A DNA stretch of 64,000 nucleotides from Caulobacter soli (GCF_011045195.1 NZ_CP049199.1:2232001-2296000); one strand, 5' to 3'; counted from the first letter of the stretch, positions 32,556 through 44,053 are shown. Made by a program: numbers and translations. The notes: generated from the letters alone by a model not told the origin.

Positions 32556-32818
32556 CCGACGATCCCCAACTCCTCGCCAAGCGCGTGGCCTATGTGAAGA
32601 CCGTCCGGGGTCTTTATCGCAACGAGCGCATGGCCGGTCTGATCGGCTGTCTGCTCGGCGCGATGCTCCTGATCTGGGGGCGTCAGGTCGCGGGGGCGCC
32701 CGGTTGGGCCGTTCCCGTCGCTTTCCTGGTGATAGGCGCCGCTTGGTCGCTTTTCGCCTATGTCATCATTCGTCGGACGCGCTATGTGCGCGCCCATCCA
32801 TTCGATCCGCAAAGCTGA
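32552..32818 (+). CDS. Small membrane protein in the nuo operon, 88 aa
   Basis: The product starts at a GTG overlapping the preceding stop by four bases. A basic amphipathic N-terminus (LLAKRVAYVKTVRGLYRNER) leads into two helices (GLIGCLLGAMLLIWG and AVPVAFLVIGAAWSLFAYVI). A basic end, RRTRYVRAHPFD, follows. Charge placement predicts both termini in the cytoplasm, next to the peripheral arm. I know no family. nuoF starts three bases after its stop. Confidence 0.8.
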   Translation: MTDDPQLLAKRVAYVKTVRGLYRNERMAGLIGCLLGAMLLIWGRQVAGAPGWAVPVAFLVIGAAWSLFAYVIIRRTRYVRAHPFDPQS

Positions 32819-32821
32819 GTC

Positions 32822-34141
32822 ATGGTCGGTATCCTCGAAGACAAGGACCGCATCTTCACGAACCTCTACGGTCTCCACGATTGGGGCCTGGAAGGTGCGA
32901 AGAAGCGCGGCTGCTGGAATGGCACCAAGGACATCCTGGACGCGGGTCGCGACTGGATCATCGACAACATGAAGAACTCCGGCCTGCGCGGCCGGGGCGG
33001 GGCGGGCTTCGGCACCGGCCTGAAGTGGTCGTTCATGCCCAAGGAAGTGAAGGACGGTCGTCCGCACTACCTGGTCGTCAACGCCGACGAGTCCGAGCCG
33101 GGCACCTGCAAGGACCGGGAGATCATGCGGCATGATCCGCACCTCCTGATCGAGGGCTGCCTGATCGCCTCGCGCGCCATGCTGGCCCACGCCTGCTACA
33201 TCTACATTCGCGGCGAATACGTCCGCGAACGCGAAGTGCTGGAAGAGGCGATCAAGCAGGCCTACGAGGCCAAGCTGATCGGCAAGAACAACGTCCACGG
33301 CTGGGACTTCGATCTCTACGTCCACCACGGCGCCGGCGCCTATATCTGCGGCGAAGAGACGGCCCTGCTGGAAAGCCTGGAAGGCAAGAAGGGCCAGCCG
33401 CGCCTGAAGCCGCCGTTCCCGGCCGGCGCGGGCCTCTACGGCATGCCCACGACCGTCAATAACGTCGAGAGCATCGCCGTCGCCGGCACCATCCTGCGTC
33501 GCGGCGCGGCCTGGTTCACCGGCTTTGGCCGTCCCAACAACGCCGGCACCAAGCTGTTCTGCGTCTCGGGCCACGTGAACCTGCCCTGCAACGTCGAAGA
33601 GGCGATGAGCATCCCCTTCCGCCAGCTGATCGAGGATCACTGCGGCGGGATCCGGGGCGGCTGGGGCAACCTGAAGGCCGTGATTCCGGGCGGCGCCTCG
33701 GTGCCGATGATTCCGGCCGAGCAGTGCGAAGACCTGCCGATGGACTTCGACGCCCTGCGCAATCTGAAGTCGGGCCTGGGCACCGCGGCCGTCATGGTCA
33801 TGGACAAGGACACCGATCTGGTCCGCGCCATCGCCCGCCTGAGCTACTTCTACAAGCACGAGAGCTGCGGCCAGTGCACGCCGTGCCGCGAAGGCACCGG
33901 CTGGATGTGGCGGGTCATGGAGCGCATGGCCACCGGTGAGGCCGATCCGAAAGAGATCGACACCCTGCTGGACGTCACGACCCAGGTCGAGGGTCACACC
34001 ATCTGCGCCCTGGGCGACGCGGCCGCCTGGCCGATCCAGGGCCTGTTCCGTCACTTCCGCCACGAGGTGGAAGACCGGATTGCATCGTACCGGACTGGCC
34101 GCCTGCACGTGCAGGGCGCCAGCCTGATCGCGGCGGAGTAA
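32822..34141 (+). CDS. nuoF: NADH-quinone oxidoreductase subunit F
   Basis: The 439-aa subunit oxidises NADH using FMN and cluster N3. The NADH/FMN-binding glycine loop is [16 protein letters not shown], the FMN region is [15 protein letters not shown], and the N3 ligands are in [16 protein letters not shown] with a distal cysteine in [11 protein letters not shown]. Length matches bacterial NuoF (430-445 aa). It is three bases from the upstream small gene and five from nuoG. Confidence 0.98.
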   Translation: MVGILEDKDRIFTNLYGLHDWGLEGAKKRGCWNGTKDILDAGRDWIIDNMKNSGLRGRGGAGFGTGLKWSFMPKEVKDGRPHYLVVNADESEPGTCKDREIMRHDPHLLIEGCLIASRAMLAHACYIYIRGEYVREREVLEEAIKQAYEAKLIGKNNVHGWDFDLYVHHGAGAYICGEETALLESLEGKKGQPRLKPPFPAGAGLYGMPTTVNNVESIAVAGTILRRGAAWFTGFGRPNNAGTKLFCVSGHVNLPCNVEEAMSIPFRQLIEDHCGGIRGGWGNLKAVIPGGASVPMIPAEQCEDLPMDFDALRNLKSGLGTAAVMVMDKDTDLVRAIARLSYFYKHESCGQCTPCREGTGWMWRVMERMATGEADPKEIDTLLDVTTQVEGHTICALGDAAAWPIQGLFRHFRHEVEDRIASYRTGRLHVQGASLIAAE

Positions 34142-34145
34142 GTAA

Positions 34146-36206
34146 ATGGCTATCGCCAAGGTCAACGGCGTCGAGGTCGAGTTCGAACCCGGCATGACGG
34201 TTCTGCAGGTCGCGGAACTGGCCGGGGAAGAGATCCCGCGCTTCTGCTATCACGAGCGCCTGAGCATCGCCGGCAACTGCCGCATGTGCCTGGTCGAGGT
34301 GAAGCCTGGTCCGCCCAAGCCGCAGGCGTCTTGCGCCCTGCCGGCCGCCGAGGGCCAGGAGATCTTCACCAAGACCCCGATGGTCAAGAAGGCCCGCGAA
34401 GGGGTGATGGAGTTCCTGCTCATCAACCACCCGCTGGATTGCCCGATCTGCGACCAGGGCGGCGAGTGCGATCTGCAGGACCAGGCCATGGGCTATGGCC
34501 GCGACGACAGCCGCTATCACGAGAACAAGCGCGCGGTCGAAGAGAAGGCCATGGGCCCGCTCATCAAGACCGTGATGACGCGCTGCATCCAATGCACGCG
34601 TTGTGTCCGCTTCATCACCGAAGTCGCCGGCTCGCCGGAGATCGGCTTGATCTCGCGCGGCGAAGACGTTGAAATCACGACCTATCTGGGCGCGGCGGTG
34701 ACGTCGGAGCTCAGCGCCAACGTCATCGACCTGTGCCCGGTCGGCGCCCTAACCTCCAAGCCCTACGCCTTCGAGGCGCGGCCCTGGGAGCTGAAGAAGA
34801 CCGAGAGCGTCGACGTCATGGACGCCCTGGGCTCGTCGATCCGCGTCGATGCCCGCGGCGCCGCCGTCCTGCGCGTGCTGCCGCGCGTCAACGAGGACGT
34901 CAACGAAGAGTGGATCTCGGACAAGACGCGCTACGCCGTCGACGGCCTGCAGCGTCAGCGTCTGGACCGCCCGTACGTCCGCGTCGGCGGCAAGCTGCAA
35001 CCGGCCAGCTGGGCCCAGGCCTTCGCCGCCGTCGCCGCCAAGATCAAGGCCGCTCCGGCCGACCGCGTCGGCGTCATTGCCGGCGACCTGCAGGACGCCG
35101 AGAGCCTGAAGGCGACCAAGGACCTGTTCACCGCCCTGGGCGTGAAGAACCTGGACGCCCGTCAGGACGGTTCGACCCTGGGCTACGGTCCGCGCGAAAG
35201 CTGGCTGTTCAACTCGACGATCGCCGGCATCGAGAACGCCGACGTGGTGCTGTTCATCGGCGCCAATCCGCGCCTCGAGGCTCCGGTCCTGAACACCCGG
35301 TTCCGCAAGCAGTGGATCGCCGGCAAGACCCGCTTCGGCGTGATCGGCGAACAGGCCGACCTGACCTTTGACTACGACTACCTCGGCGCCGGAACCAAGA
35401 CCCTGTCGGGCCTGGCCAAGGCCAAGAACGACTTCGTCACGGCTCTGAAGAACGCCCAGCGTCCGGCGATCATCGTCGGGCAGGGCGCTCTGACTCGCGC
35501 CGACGGCGCCGCCGTGCTGAAGGCCGCCGCCGGCCTGGCCAAGACGTTCAACGTCGTTCGCGAAGGCTGGAACGGCTGGAACGTGCTGCACACCGCCGCC
35601 GCCCGCGTGGCCGGCCTGGATCTCGGCTTCGTGCCGGGCGAGGGCGGTCTGTCGACGGCGGACATGCTGAAGCCGGGCGCGCTGGACGTGCTGTTCCTGC
35701 TGGGCGCCGACGAGTGCGAAACCGCCGCTTTGGACGCCTTCAAGGTGTATCTGGGCACCCACGGCGACGCCGGCGCCCACAAGGCCGACGTCATCCTGCC
35801 GGGCGCGGCCTACACCGAGAAGAACGGCCTCTATGTGAACACCGAAGGCCGCGTCCAGATGGGCGAGCGGGCGGTGTTCCCCAAGGGCGAGGCCAAGGAA
35901 GACTGGTCGATCCTGCGGGCCCTGTCCGAGCACCTGGGCGCCAAGCTGCCCTATGACAGCCTGGACCAGCTGCGCGCCAAGCTGTTCGCCGAGCACCCCA
36001 CCTTCGGCCAGATCGACTACGCCCCGGGCTCGGTGGCCACGTCGTTCGACCTGTCGGGCCTGGGTGGCGCGGGCGAGCTTTCGGACGCGCCGTTCGAAAG
36101 CCCGATCAAGGCCTTCCACCTGACCAACCCCATCGCGCGCGCCAGCGTGACCATGGCCGAATGCGCGGCCACGGTTTCCGGCGCCGCCAAGATCGCGGCG
36201 GAGTAG
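34146..36206 (+). CDS. nuoG: NADH-quinone oxidoreductase subunit G
   Basis: The 686-aa subunit carries several iron-sulfur clusters that pass electrons from NuoF/E toward NuoI. The 2Fe-2S ligands lie in [17 protein letters not shown]. The His-Cys3 cluster is in [18 protein letters not shown], and the N4 ligands are in [12 protein letters not shown] with [10 protein letters not shown]. The rest is a molybdopterin-oxidoreductase-like domain that has lost its cofactor. Its length is the shorter mitochondrial-like form, as in other alphaproteobacteria. nuoH begins four bases after the stop. Confidence 0.98.
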   Translation: MAIAKVNGVEVEFEPGMTVLQVAELAGEEIPRFCYHERLSIAGNCRMCLVEVKPGPPKPQASCALPAAEGQEIFTKTPMVKKAREGVMEFLLINHPLDCPICDQGGECDLQDQAMGYGRDDSRYHENKRAVEEKAMGPLIKTVMTRCIQCTRCVRFITEVAGSPEIGLISRGEDVEITTYLGAAVTSELSANVIDLCPVGALTSKPYAFEARPWELKKTESVDVMDALGSSIRVDARGAAVLRVLPRVNEDVNEEWISDKTRYAVDGLQRQRLDRPYVRVGGKLQPASWAQAFAAVAAKIKAAPADRVGVIAGDLQDAESLKATKDLFTALGVKNLDARQDGSTLGYGPRESWLFNSTIAGIENADVVLFIGANPRLEAPVLNTRFRKQWIAGKTRFGVIGEQADLTFDYDYLGAGTKTLSGLAKAKNDFVTALKNAQRPAIIVGQGALTRADGAAVLKAAAGLAKTFNVVREGWNGWNVLHTAAARVAGLDLGFVPGEGGLSTADMLKPGALDVLFLLGADECETAALDAFKVYLGTHGDAGAHKADVILPGAAYTEKNGLYVNTEGRVQMGERAVFPKGEAKEDWSILRALSEHLGAKLPYDSLDQLRAKLFAEHPTFGQIDYAPGSVATSFDLSGLGGAGELSDAPFESPIKAFHLTNPIARASVTMAECAATVSGAAKIAAE

Positions 36207-36210
36207 GCCG

Positions 36211-37281
36211 GTGAGCGAATTCTTCTCTAACCCCGCCGTGACCTGGACCCTGCTGACCACCGGCGGCATCCTGCTGGTCGTGGTCTGGGTGCTGCTGAGC
36301 CTGGCCTTCCTGCTGCTGGCCGACCGCAAGATCTGGGCCGGCGTGCAGATGCGCAAGGGCCCCAACGTGGTGGGGCCGTTCGGCCTGCTGCAGTCCTTCG
36401 CCGACTTCTTCAAGTTCGTGCTGAAGGAAATCATCATCCCGGCCGGCGCCGACAAGGTGATCTTCCTGCTGGCCCCGCTGCTGAGCCTGGTCCTGGCCTT
36501 CGTGGGCTGGGCCGTGGTGCCGTTCGCGCCGGGCTGGGTGGTTTCCAACCTCAACGTCGGCATCCTGTACCTGCTGGCGATGAGCTCGCTGGGCGTCTAC
36601 GGCATCATCATGGGCGGCTGGGCTTCGAACTCGAAGTACCCGTTCCTGGGCGCGCTACGTTCGGCGGCGCAGATGGTGTCGTACGAAGTGTCGATCGGCC
36701 TGATCATCATCACGGTGATCCTGCTGGCCGGCACCATGAACCTCAGCTCGATCGTCGAGCAGCAGGGCGGCTGGTTCTGGAACTGGAACGTCTTCGGCGG
36801 CGGTCTGCACAACCTGATCCTGCTGCCGGTGATGGTCATCGCCATGGGCATGTTCTTCATCTCGGCCCTGGCCGAGACCAACCGCCCGCCGTTCGACCTT
36901 CCCGAAGCCGAATCCGAACTCGTGGCCGGCTATCAGGTCGAGTACAGCTCGACCCCGTACCTGCTGTTCATGGTCGCCGAATATTCGAACATCGTCCTGA
37001 TGTGCGCGATGATCAGCGTGCTGTTCTTCGGCGGCTGGAACCCGGGCTTCCCGATCGGCTTCACGGCCGGCTGGCCGCCGTTCCTGGTCAACTTCCTGCT
37101 GGCCCTGGTGTTCTATTTCAAGATCGTCGTCGCGTTCTTCATGATCGCCATGGCCAAGGCCATCGTGCCTCGCTACCGCTACGACCAGCTGATGCGCCTG
37201 GGCTGGAAGGTCTTCCTGCCGATGTCGCTGGTGCTGGTGCTGCTGGTCTCGGCCTGGCGCGTGTTCGGACTGCACGCGTGA
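36211..37281 (+). CDS. nuoH: NADH-quinone oxidoreductase subunit H
   Basis: The 356-aa membrane subunit anchors the peripheral arm and lines the quinone channel. Landmarks are [20 protein letters not shown] and the acidic loop [20 protein letters not shown], then GYQVEYSS. Eight helices are expected. It starts with GTG at 36211. The stop overlaps the GTG of an extra lipoprotein gene by four bases. Confidence 0.98.
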   Translation: MSEFFSNPAVTWTLLTTGGILLVVVWVLLSLAFLLLADRKIWAGVQMRKGPNVVGPFGLLQSFADFFKFVLKEIIIPAGADKVIFLLAPLLSLVLAFVGWAVVPFAPGWVVSNLNVGILYLLAMSSLGVYGIIMGGWASNSKYPFLGALRSAAQMVSYEVSIGLIIITVILLAGTMNLSSIVEQQGGWFWNWNVFGGGLHNLILLPVMVIAMGMFFISALAETNRPPFDLPEAESELVAGYQVEYSSTPYLLFMVAEYSNIVLMCAMISVLFFGGWNPGFPIGFTAGWPPFLVNFLLALVFYFKIVVAFFMIAMAKAIVPRYRYDQLMRLGWKVFLPMSLVLVLLVSAWRVFGLHA

Positions 37282-37538
37282 TCGGCCAGACCGCCTCTCT
37301 GGCCCCCGCGGCCCTGGCGCTGGGCCTGGCCCTGACGGGCTGCGCGACCGACGACGTCGCCTCGGCGCCGACGTCCTATTCGCTGGGACGCGGCGTGGTC
37401 AGCTATGACGAGCTGCGCCGCGCCGACGAAAAATGCGCCGCCGAGGGCGGCAAGATTGAAGCCAAGCAGGACGGGGGCGACCCCGCTCAGCTTTCGAACT
37501 ACACCTGCGTGATCTCGAAGGGTAAGCAGCGTCAATGA
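37278..37538 (+). CDS. Small lipoprotein inserted between nuoH and nuoI, 86 aa
   Basis: The frame starts at a GTG overlapping the nuoH stop. It encodes a lipoprotein signal peptide ([14 protein letters not shown]), with the lipobox LTGC placing the lipidated cysteine at about residue 22. The mature 65 residues contain two further cysteines (DEKCAAEGG and [10 protein letters not shown]) that could form a disulfide, in a small domain with [11 protein letters not shown]. The stop overlaps the nuoI start by four bases. I recognise no family. The expected location is the periplasmic face, where it could contact the membrane arm of complex I; that is inference. Confidence 0.82.
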   Translation: MIGQTASLAPAALALGLALTGCATDDVASAPTSYSLGRGVVSYDELRRADEKCAAEGGKIEAKQDGGDPAQLSNYTCVISKGKQRQ

Positions 37539-38026
37539 TGCAACGCATTTCCCAAGCCGTTAAAGGCGTGGCCCTGCTGGACTTCGCGGGGGCCTTCGGC
37601 CTGGCGATGAAGTACATGATCGCGCCGAAGAAGACCGTGATCTATCCGAACGAGCGCGGCCCGCAGTCGCCCCGTTTCCGCGGCGAGCACGCCCTGCGTC
37701 GCTATCCGTCGGGCGAAGAGCGCTGCATCGCCTGCAAGCTGTGCGAAGCCATCTGCCCGGCCCAGGCCATCACCATCGAGGCCGAACCGCGCGATGACGG
37801 CAGCCGCCGCACGACCCGCTACGACATCGACATGGTCAAGTGCATCTACTGCGGCCTGTGCCAGGAGGCTTGCCCGGTGGACGCCATCGTCGAGGGGCCG
37901 AACATCGAGTTCGCCGTCGAGACGCGCGAAGAGCTCTACTACGACAAGGAAAAGCTGCTCGACAACGGCGACCGTTGGGAACGGCTGATCGCGAAGAATC
38001 TGGAGTTGGACGCGCCCTACCGCTAA
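37535..38026 (+). CDS. nuoI: NADH-quinone oxidoreductase subunit I
   Basis: The 163-aa ferredoxin-like subunit binds two 4Fe-4S clusters (N6a and N6b). Their ligands are in [15 protein letters not shown] and [15 protein letters not shown]. It connects NuoG to NuoB. The N-terminal amphipathic segment and [13 protein letters not shown] are typical. Two ATG codons stand in tandem at the start. An unusual 80-base gap follows before nuoJ. Confidence 0.98.
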   Translation: MMQRISQAVKGVALLDFAGAFGLAMKYMIAPKKTVIYPNERGPQSPRFRGEHALRRYPSGEERCIACKLCEAICPAQAITIEAEPRDDGSRRTTRYDIDMVKCIYCGLCQEACPVDAIVEGPNIEFAVETREELYYDKEKLLDNGDRWERLIAKNLELDAPYR

Positions 38027-38106
38027 AGGACGGGGCGCGATTCCGAGGGTTGGCGGCGGGTCATCCGACACGTCGTTGTTTTATGGTTTTAAGGGGAGCA
38101 CCTGCC

Positions 38107-38718
38107 TTGCAGGCGATAGCTTTCTATTTGCTCGCGGTAGCGACCGTGGTGGCGGGTCTTCTCGTCGTCTCGGCCAAGAACCCCGTGCACTCGGTGCTCT
38201 TCCTGATCACCGCCTTCTTCTCGGCCGCGGGCCTCTTCGTCCTGATGGGCGCGGAGTTCCTGGCGATGCTGCTGATCGTCGTCTATGTGGGCGCGGTCGC
38301 GGTGCTGTTCCTGTTCGTCGTCATGATGCTCGACGTGGACTTCGCCGAGCTGCGACAGGGCTTCGCCCAGTATCTGCCGATCGGCGGCCTGGTCGGCGGG
38401 TTCCTGACGCTGGAGATGATCTTCGTCGCCGCGACGGTGGCCACCAACGGCGCGGCCGGCAAGAACGCCGCCCCGATGGCCTCGCCGCTGGGCGTGCCGA
38501 ACACCGAGGCGATCGGCCGGGTGCTCTACACCGACTACATCTTCTTCTTCCAGCTGGCGGGCCTGGTGCTGCTGGTGGCCATGATCGGCGCCATCGTCCT
38601 GACCCTGCGCCACAAGCCGGGCGTCAAGCGCCAGAACATCGAAAAGCAGAACGCCCGCACCCCCAAGACCGGGATGGAACTCGTGCAGATCAAGCCGGGC
38701 GAGGGGATCAGCGAATGA
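38107..38718 (+). CDS. nuoJ: NADH-quinone oxidoreductase subunit J
   Basis: The 203-aa membrane subunit has five helices, beginning [20 protein letters not shown]. The conserved segment is [20 protein letters not shown], containing the pi-bulge helix linked to proton pumping. I place the start at the TTG at 38107 because aggggag lies eight bases upstream and the protein then begins MQAIAFY, as in other NuoJ proteins. An ATG at 38083 would read through the ribosome site. The stop overlaps nuoK by four bases. Confidence 0.95.
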   Translation: MQAIAFYLLAVATVVAGLLVVSAKNPVHSVLFLITAFFSAAGLFVLMGAEFLAMLLIVVYVGAVAVLFLFVVMMLDVDFAELRQGFAQYLPIGGLVGGFLTLEMIFVAATVATNGAAGKNAAPMASPLGVPNTEAIGRVLYTDYIFFFQLAGLVLLVAMIGAIVLTLRHKPGVKRQNIEKQNARTPKTGMELVQIKPGEGISE

Positions 38719-39020
38719 TCGGCCTGTCGCATTATCTCGTCGTCGCCGCGATCCTGTTCACGATCGGCGTCTTCGGCATCTTCGTGAACCGCAAGAACAT
38801 CATCGTCATCCTGATGTCGATCGAGCTGATCCTGCTGGCGGTGAACATCAACCTGGTGGCCTTCTCGGTCTTCCTGCACGACGTGGTGGGGCAGATCTTC
38901 GCCATGTTCGTGCTGACCGTGGCCGCGGCCGAAGCGGCCGTGGGCCTGGCCATCCTGGTGACGTTCTTCCGCAACCGCGGTGACATCGCCGTCGACGACG
39001 CCAGCGTGATGAAGGGCTGA
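38715..39020 (+). CDS. nuoK: NADH-quinone oxidoreductase subunit K
   Basis: The 101-aa subunit has three helices with the buried glutamates of the MrpC-like family. They are seen in [18 protein letters not shown] and in [17 protein letters not shown]. Length is exactly typical. It overlaps nuoJ by four bases and is five bases from nuoL. Confidence 0.98.
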   Translation: MIGLSHYLVVAAILFTIGVFGIFVNRKNIIVILMSIELILLAVNINLVAFSVFLHDVVGQIFAMFVLTVAAAEAAVGLAILVTFFRNRGDIAVDDASVMKG

Positions 39021-39025
39021 GACCA

Positions 39026-41110
39026 GTGCAGACTCTCGTCACCATTCTCGTCTTCGCGCCGCTGGTCGCCGCGATCATCGCCGGCCTCTTCGGCCGCCGC
39101 ATCGGCAATGTCGCTTCCCAAGCGATCACCACGGGCGGCCTGCTGCTGGCCTGTGGCCTGGGCTGGTACACGTTCAGCCAGTGGACCTGGGGTCACATGG
39201 AGGCCTTCACGGTCAACCTGCTGCCCTTCATCCACGTGGGCAACTTCGTCTCCAACTGGTCCATCCGCATCGACGCCCTGTCGTGCGTGATGCTGATCGT
39301 GGTGACGACGGTCTCGGCCCTCGTGCACATCTATTCCTGGGGCTACATGGCCGAGGACGACAGCAAGCCGCGCTTCTTCGCGTACCTGTCGCTGTTCACC
39401 TTCGCCATGCTGGCGCTCGTCACCGCCGCCGACTTCATGCAGCTGTTCTTCGGCTGGGAAGGGGTGGGTCTGGCCTCGTACCTGCTGATCGGCTTCTGGT
39501 TCAAGAAGCCGACCGCCAGCGCCGCGGCCATCAAGGCCTTCGTCGTGAACCGCGTGGGCGACTTCGGTTTCGCCCTGGGCATCATGACCACCTTCTGGGC
39601 GTTCGGCACGATCCAGTTCCACGAGATCTTCCCGCAGATCGCCTCGGGCGCGTCGCGCACCTGGGAGTTCGCGGGCCACACCTTCCCGCTGGTCGACATC
39701 GCCTGCTTCCTGCTGTTCATCGGCGCGATGGGCAAGTCGGCGCAGTTCTTCCTGCACACCTGGCTGCCGGACGCCATGGAAGGCCCGACCCCGGTCTCGG
39801 CCCTGATCCACGCGGCGACCATGGTCACCGCCGGCGTCTACATGCTGTGCCTGCTGTCGCCGATGTTCGAATACGCGCCCGTCGCCAAGAACATCGTCAC
39901 GGTGATCGGCGCGGTCACGGCCCTGTTCGCGGCGACCGTCGGCCTGACCCAGAACGACATCAAGCGGGTCATCGCCTATTCGACCTGTTCGCAGCTGGGC
40001 TACATGTTCTTCGCGGCCGGCGTCGGCGCCTACCAGGCGGCGATGTTCCACCTGTTCACCCACGCCTTCTTCAAGGCGCTGCTGTTCCTGGGCGCCGGTT
40101 CGGTGATCCACGGCATGCACCACGAGCAGGACATGCGGAAGTACGGCGCCCTGGCCAAGCTGCTGCCGGTGACGTTCATCGCCATGACCATCGGCACGAT
40201 CGCCATCACGGGCCTCGGCTTCCCGCCGCTGGAACTGGGCTTCGCCGGCTTCTACTCCAAGGACACCATCATCGAGGCGGCCTTCGCCGCCGGCGGCAAG
40301 AATGGCATCGCCATGTTCGCCTGGGTGATCGGCGTGCTGGTGGCCGGCCTGACCTCGTTCTACTCCTGGCGCCTGGCGTTCTTCACCTTCAACGGCAAGG
40401 CCCGCTGGGGTCACGACGATCACCATGCCCATGACGCGCACGCCGCCCATGGCCATGAGGATCACGTCCACGACGAAACCCACGACGAGCCGTTGGCCGA
40501 CGATCATGCGCACGACGACCATGGCCACGGCCATGATCACAAGCCGCATGAGAGCCCGTGGGTGATGCTGGTTCCGCTGGTGGTGCTGTCGATCGGCGCG
40601 ATCTTCGCCGGCTTCGTCTTCGTCGACTACTTCGTCGGTCACGATCAGCAGGAGTTCTGGCGCGGCGCGATCTACAACGCCCCGACCAATCACGTCCTGC
40701 ACGAGGCCCATGAGGTGGCCGAGTGGGTGAAGTACAGCCCGCTGATCGCCTCGCTGATCGGCCTGGCCATCGCGGTCTGGGTCTATCTGATCAAGGGCAA
40801 CGAGCGTCTCGGCGAGAAGCTCGCGGCCCGCAACGGCCCGCTGTACGTGTTCTTCTACAACAAGTGGTTCTTCGACGAGCTGTACCAAGCCACCTTCGTG
40901 CGCGCGGCCAAGTTCCTCGGCGACCTGTTCTGGAAGGGCGGCGACCAGAAGCTGATCGACGGCTTCGGACCCGACGGCGTCAGCGCCGTCAGCTACGAAG
41001 TGGGCCGTCGGACCGGCAAGCTGCAGTCCGGCTACCTGTACCACTACGCCTTCGTCATGCTGCTCGGCGTCGCCGGCCTGCTGACGTTCGCCCTTTACGC
41101 ATTCCGTTGA
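39026..41110 (+). CDS. nuoL: NADH-quinone oxidoreductase subunit L
   Basis: The 694-aa antiporter-like proton pump is the distal membrane subunit, with about 14-16 helices and the long lateral helix at the C-terminus. Landmarks are [40 protein letters not shown] and [15 protein letters not shown]. It starts with GTG at 39026. Residues 463-508 form a loop with 17 histidines among 46 residues, plus many Asp and Glu, between two membrane segments. Confidence 0.98.
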   Translation: MQTLVTILVFAPLVAAIIAGLFGRRIGNVASQAITTGGLLLACGLGWYTFSQWTWGHMEAFTVNLLPFIHVGNFVSNWSIRIDALSCVMLIVVTTVSALVHIYSWGYMAEDDSKPRFFAYLSLFTFAMLALVTAADFMQLFFGWEGVGLASYLLIGFWFKKPTASAAAIKAFVVNRVGDFGFALGIMTTFWAFGTIQFHEIFPQIASGASRTWEFAGHTFPLVDIACFLLFIGAMGKSAQFFLHTWLPDAMEGPTPVSALIHAATMVTAGVYMLCLLSPMFEYAPVAKNIVTVIGAVTALFAATVGLTQNDIKRVIAYSTCSQLGYMFFAAGVGAYQAAMFHLFTHAFFKALLFLGAGSVIHGMHHEQDMRKYGALAKLLPVTFIAMTIGTIAITGLGFPPLELGFAGFYSKDTIIEAAFAAGGKNGIAMFAWVIGVLVAGLTSFYSWRLAFFTFNGKARWGHDDHHAHDAHAAHGHEDHVHDETHDEPLADDHAHDDHGHGHDHKPHESPWVMLVPLVVLSIGAIFAGFVFVDYFVGHDQQEFWRGAIYNAPTNHVLHEAHEVAEWVKYSPLIASLIGLAIAVWVYLIKGNERLGEKLAARNGPLYVFFYNKWFFDELYQATFVRAAKFLGDLFWKGGDQKLIDGFGPDGVSAVSYEVGRRTGKLQSGYLYHYAFVMLLGVAGLLTFALYAFR

Positions 41111-41120
41111 GGACGGATCG

Positions 41121-42605
41121 ATGACCGGCCTGCTTAGCCTCACCACCTTCGCCCCGCTTGTCGGTGTGGTCCTGCTGCTGGCGGTTCGCGCCGCCCAGGG
41201 CGACAACGCCAAGACGGACAACCTGGCCAAATGGATCGCCCTGGCGACCACCTTGGTCACCTTCGCCCTGTCGGTCGTGCTGGTCGCCCAGTTCGACGCC
41301 AAGAACCCCGGCTTCCAGTTCGTGGAAGACATGGCCTGGTTCGCGGGCCTGCATTACCGCATGGGCGTGGACGGCATCTCGGTGCTGTTCGTCCTGCTGA
41401 CCACCTTCCTGCTGCCGATCTGCATCATCGCCAGCTGGAAGTCGGTCGAGAAGCGCGTCGTCGAATACCTGATCGCCTTCCTGTTGCTGGAAGTGCTGGT
41501 CGTCGGGGTGTTCTGCGCCTTGGACCTGATCCTGTTCTACCTGTTCTTCGAGGCCAGCCTGGTCCCGATGTTCCTGATCATCGGCATCTGGGGCGGCAAG
41601 CGCCGGATCTACGCGGCCTACAAGTTCTTCCTCTACACGCTGCTCGGCTCGGTGCTGATGCTGGCGGCCATGCTGTCGATGATCGCCGTGGCCCACACCT
41701 CGTCGATCCCCGACCTGATGCACTACAAGTTCGCCCCGTGGCTGCAGACCTGGCTGTGGCTGGCCTTCTTCGCCAGCTTCGCGGTCAAGATGCCGATGTG
41801 GCCGGTGCACACCTGGCTGCCCGACGCCCACGTCGAGGCCCCGACGGCCGGTTCGGTGATCCTGGCGGGCATCCTGCTGAAGCTGGGGGGCTACGGCTTC
41901 CTGCGCTTCAGCCTGCCGATGTTCCCCAACGCCTCGGAGCTGTTCCAGCCGCTGGTGTTCGCGATGTCGGCCATCGCCATCGTCTACACCTCGCTGGTCG
42001 CCTTCCGTCAGACCGACATCAAGAAGCTGATCGCCTATTCGTCGGTGGCCCACATGGGCTTCGTGACCATGGGCATCTTCTCGGGCAACGTCGCCGGCGA
42101 GCAGGGCGCGATCTTCCAGATGCTGAGCCACGGCCTGATCTCGGGCGCGCTCTTCCTCTGCGTCGGCGTGGTCTATGACCGCATGCACACCCGCGAGATC
42201 GCCTTCTACGGCGGCCTGACCAACCGCATGCCGTGGTATGCCGCGACCTTCATGCTGTTCACCATGGGCAATGTCGGCCTGCCGGGCACCTCGGGCTTCG
42301 TCGGCGAAATCCTGACCATGACCGGCACGTACAAGGCCTCGACCTGGACCGCGATCGTCGCCACCACGGGCGTGATCCTGTCGGCGGTCTATGCGCTGAA
42401 CCTGTACCGTCGCGTGATGTTCGGCGAGATCGTCAATCCCGAGCTCAAGACCATCACCGACCTCGACAAGCGCGAGATCCTGATCTTCGCCCCGCTGATC
42501 ATCGGCACCCTGGTGCTCGGCGTTTATCCCAATCTCATCTTCAACCTGACCGCGTCGTCCGTCGACGGGCTCGTCGGCGCCTGGCGCGCCGCCGTGGGCG
42601 GGTGA
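41121..42605 (+). CDS. nuoM: NADH-quinone oxidoreductase subunit M
   Basis: The 494-aa antiporter-like subunit has 14 expected helices. It has the family elements [40 protein letters not shown] (with the key glutamate), [20 protein letters not shown] and [13 protein letters not shown]. Length is normal. It is ten bases from nuoL and eight from nuoN. Confidence 0.98.
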   Translation: MTGLLSLTTFAPLVGVVLLLAVRAAQGDNAKTDNLAKWIALATTLVTFALSVVLVAQFDAKNPGFQFVEDMAWFAGLHYRMGVDGISVLFVLLTTFLLPICIIASWKSVEKRVVEYLIAFLLLEVLVVGVFCALDLILFYLFFEASLVPMFLIIGIWGGKRRIYAAYKFFLYTLLGSVLMLAAMLSMIAVAHTSSIPDLMHYKFAPWLQTWLWLAFFASFAVKMPMWPVHTWLPDAHVEAPTAGSVILAGILLKLGGYGFLRFSLPMFPNASELFQPLVFAMSAIAIVYTSLVAFRQTDIKKLIAYSSVAHMGFVTMGIFSGNVAGEQGAIFQMLSHGLISGALFLCVGVVYDRMHTREIAFYGGLTNRMPWYAATFMLFTMGNVGLPGTSGFVGEILTMTGTYKASTWTAIVATTGVILSAVYALNLYRRVMFGEIVNPELKTITDLDKREILIFAPLIIGTLVLGVYPNLIFNLTASSVDGLVGAWRAAVGG

Positions 42606-42613
42606 GGGACCCC

Positions 42614-44053
42614 ATGACGTTCGCCGCCAACTTCTCCCTCGTTCTTCCCGAAGTGATCCTCGGGGCCTCGGCCCTGGTGTTGCTGGTCTGGGGTGCGTTC
42701 CAAGGCAAGACCTCGCCGTTGTTCACCGGCGCGGCCGTCCTGGCCCTGCTGGGCGCGGCCGTGGCCGCCGTGGTCGGGCCGCATGGCCACGCCTTCAACG
42801 GCGTCTATTCGGCCGACGCCGGCGCGACCTACGCCAAGGTCCTGATCTACGGCTTCAGCGCCATCGCCGTCGTCCTGGGCGACCGCTGGCTGGCCGTGCG
42901 CGGCGACCAGAAGTTCGAATTCGCCGTGCTGGTGATCCTGTCGGCCCTGGGCATGGGCGTCACCGCCTCGGCCGGCGACCTGATCAGCCTCTATATCGGC
43001 GTCGAGCTGCAATCGCTGGCCCTGTACGTCCTGGCCGCCTTCCGCCGCGACGACGCCAAGTCGTCTGAAGCGGGCCTGAAGTATTTCGTGCTGGGCGCGC
43101 TGTCGTCGGGCCTGCTGCTGTACGGCGCTTCGCTGATCTACGGTTTCGCCGGTTCTACCCGCTTCGCCGACATCGCCGCCGTCGCCCATGGCGCGCACGG
43201 CACGGGCCTGCTGTTCGGCCTGGTGTTCCTGCTCTGCGGCCTGGCGTTCAAGGTCTCGGCCGCGCCGTTCCACATGTGGACGCCGGACGTCTATGAAGGC
43301 GCCCCGACCCCGGTCGTCGGCTTCTTCGCCGCCGCGCCCAAGCTGGCCGCCATGATGATGTTCGCCCGCGTGCTGGGCGACGCCTTCCCGGACTCGGTGG
43401 CCCAGTGGCGCCAGATCCTGGTCATCACGTCGCTGGCCTCGGTCTTCGTCGGCGCCTTCGCCGGCCTGGCCCAGAGCAACCTCAAGCGCCTGTGGGCCTA
43501 CAGCTCGATCGCCAATGTCGGCTACGCCCTGCTGGGCGTGGCGACGGGCGGCGAGACCGGCCTGCACTCGATGCTGCTGTTCATGACCCTGTACATGGTC
43601 GACGTCACCGGCTTCTTCGCCTGCCTCCAGGCCCTGTCGCGCGACGGCAAGCCCATGGAGACCATCGAGGACATGGCCGGCCTGGTGAAGGAACGCCCGG
43701 GCATCGCCCTGGCCATGACTGCCTTCTCGCTGTCGGCTCTGGGCCTGCCGCCGTTCTCGGGCTTCTGGGCCAAGTTCTACGTCTTCGGCGCGGCCATGGG
43801 CTCGGGCGATGTGCTGTTGCAATGGGCGGCGGTGCTGGGCCTGGTGGGCAGCGTGGTCGCGGCGTTCTACTATCTGCGCCTGATCAAGACGATGTGGTTC
43901 GACGCCCCGGTCGCGACCGTGGACAAGCCGCAGCCGACCGCCCGCGCGATCGGTTTCGCCGCCGCGCTGTTCTCGTTCCCGATCGTGCTGGTTGCGCTGA
44001 TCTGGCTGGATCCCGCCGCCAGGGCCGCCGCGGCGGCCTTTGGCCACGCGTGA
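42614..44053 (+). CDS. nuoN: NADH-quinone oxidoreductase subunit N
   Basis: The 479-aa third antiporter-like pump has LYIGVELQSLALYVLAAFRR, FHMWTPDVYEGAPTPVVGFF, YSSIANVGYALLGVATGG and GLPPFSGFWAKFYVF. These match NuoN rather than NuoM. The ATG at 42614 follows gaggga. Its end overlaps the beginning of birA, so the operon continues. Confidence 0.98.
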   Translation: MTFAANFSLVLPEVILGASALVLLVWGAFQGKTSPLFTGAAVLALLGAAVAAVVGPHGHAFNGVYSADAGATYAKVLIYGFSAIAVVLGDRWLAVRGDQKFEFAVLVILSALGMGVTASAGDLISLYIGVELQSLALYVLAAFRRDDAKSSEAGLKYFVLGALSSGLLLYGASLIYGFAGSTRFADIAAVAHGAHGTGLLFGLVFLLCGLAFKVSAAPFHMWTPDVYEGAPTPVVGFFAAAPKLAAMMMFARVLGDAFPDSVAQWRQILVITSLASVFVGAFAGLAQSNLKRLWAYSSIANVGYALLGVATGGETGLHSMLLFMTLYMVDVTGFFACLQALSRDGKPMETIEDMAGLVKERPGIALAMTAFSLSALGLPPFSGFWAKFYVFGAAMGSGDVLLQWAAVLGLVGSVVAAFYYLRLIKTMWFDAPVATVDKPQPTARAIGFAAALFSFPIVLVALIWLDPAARAAAAAFGHA

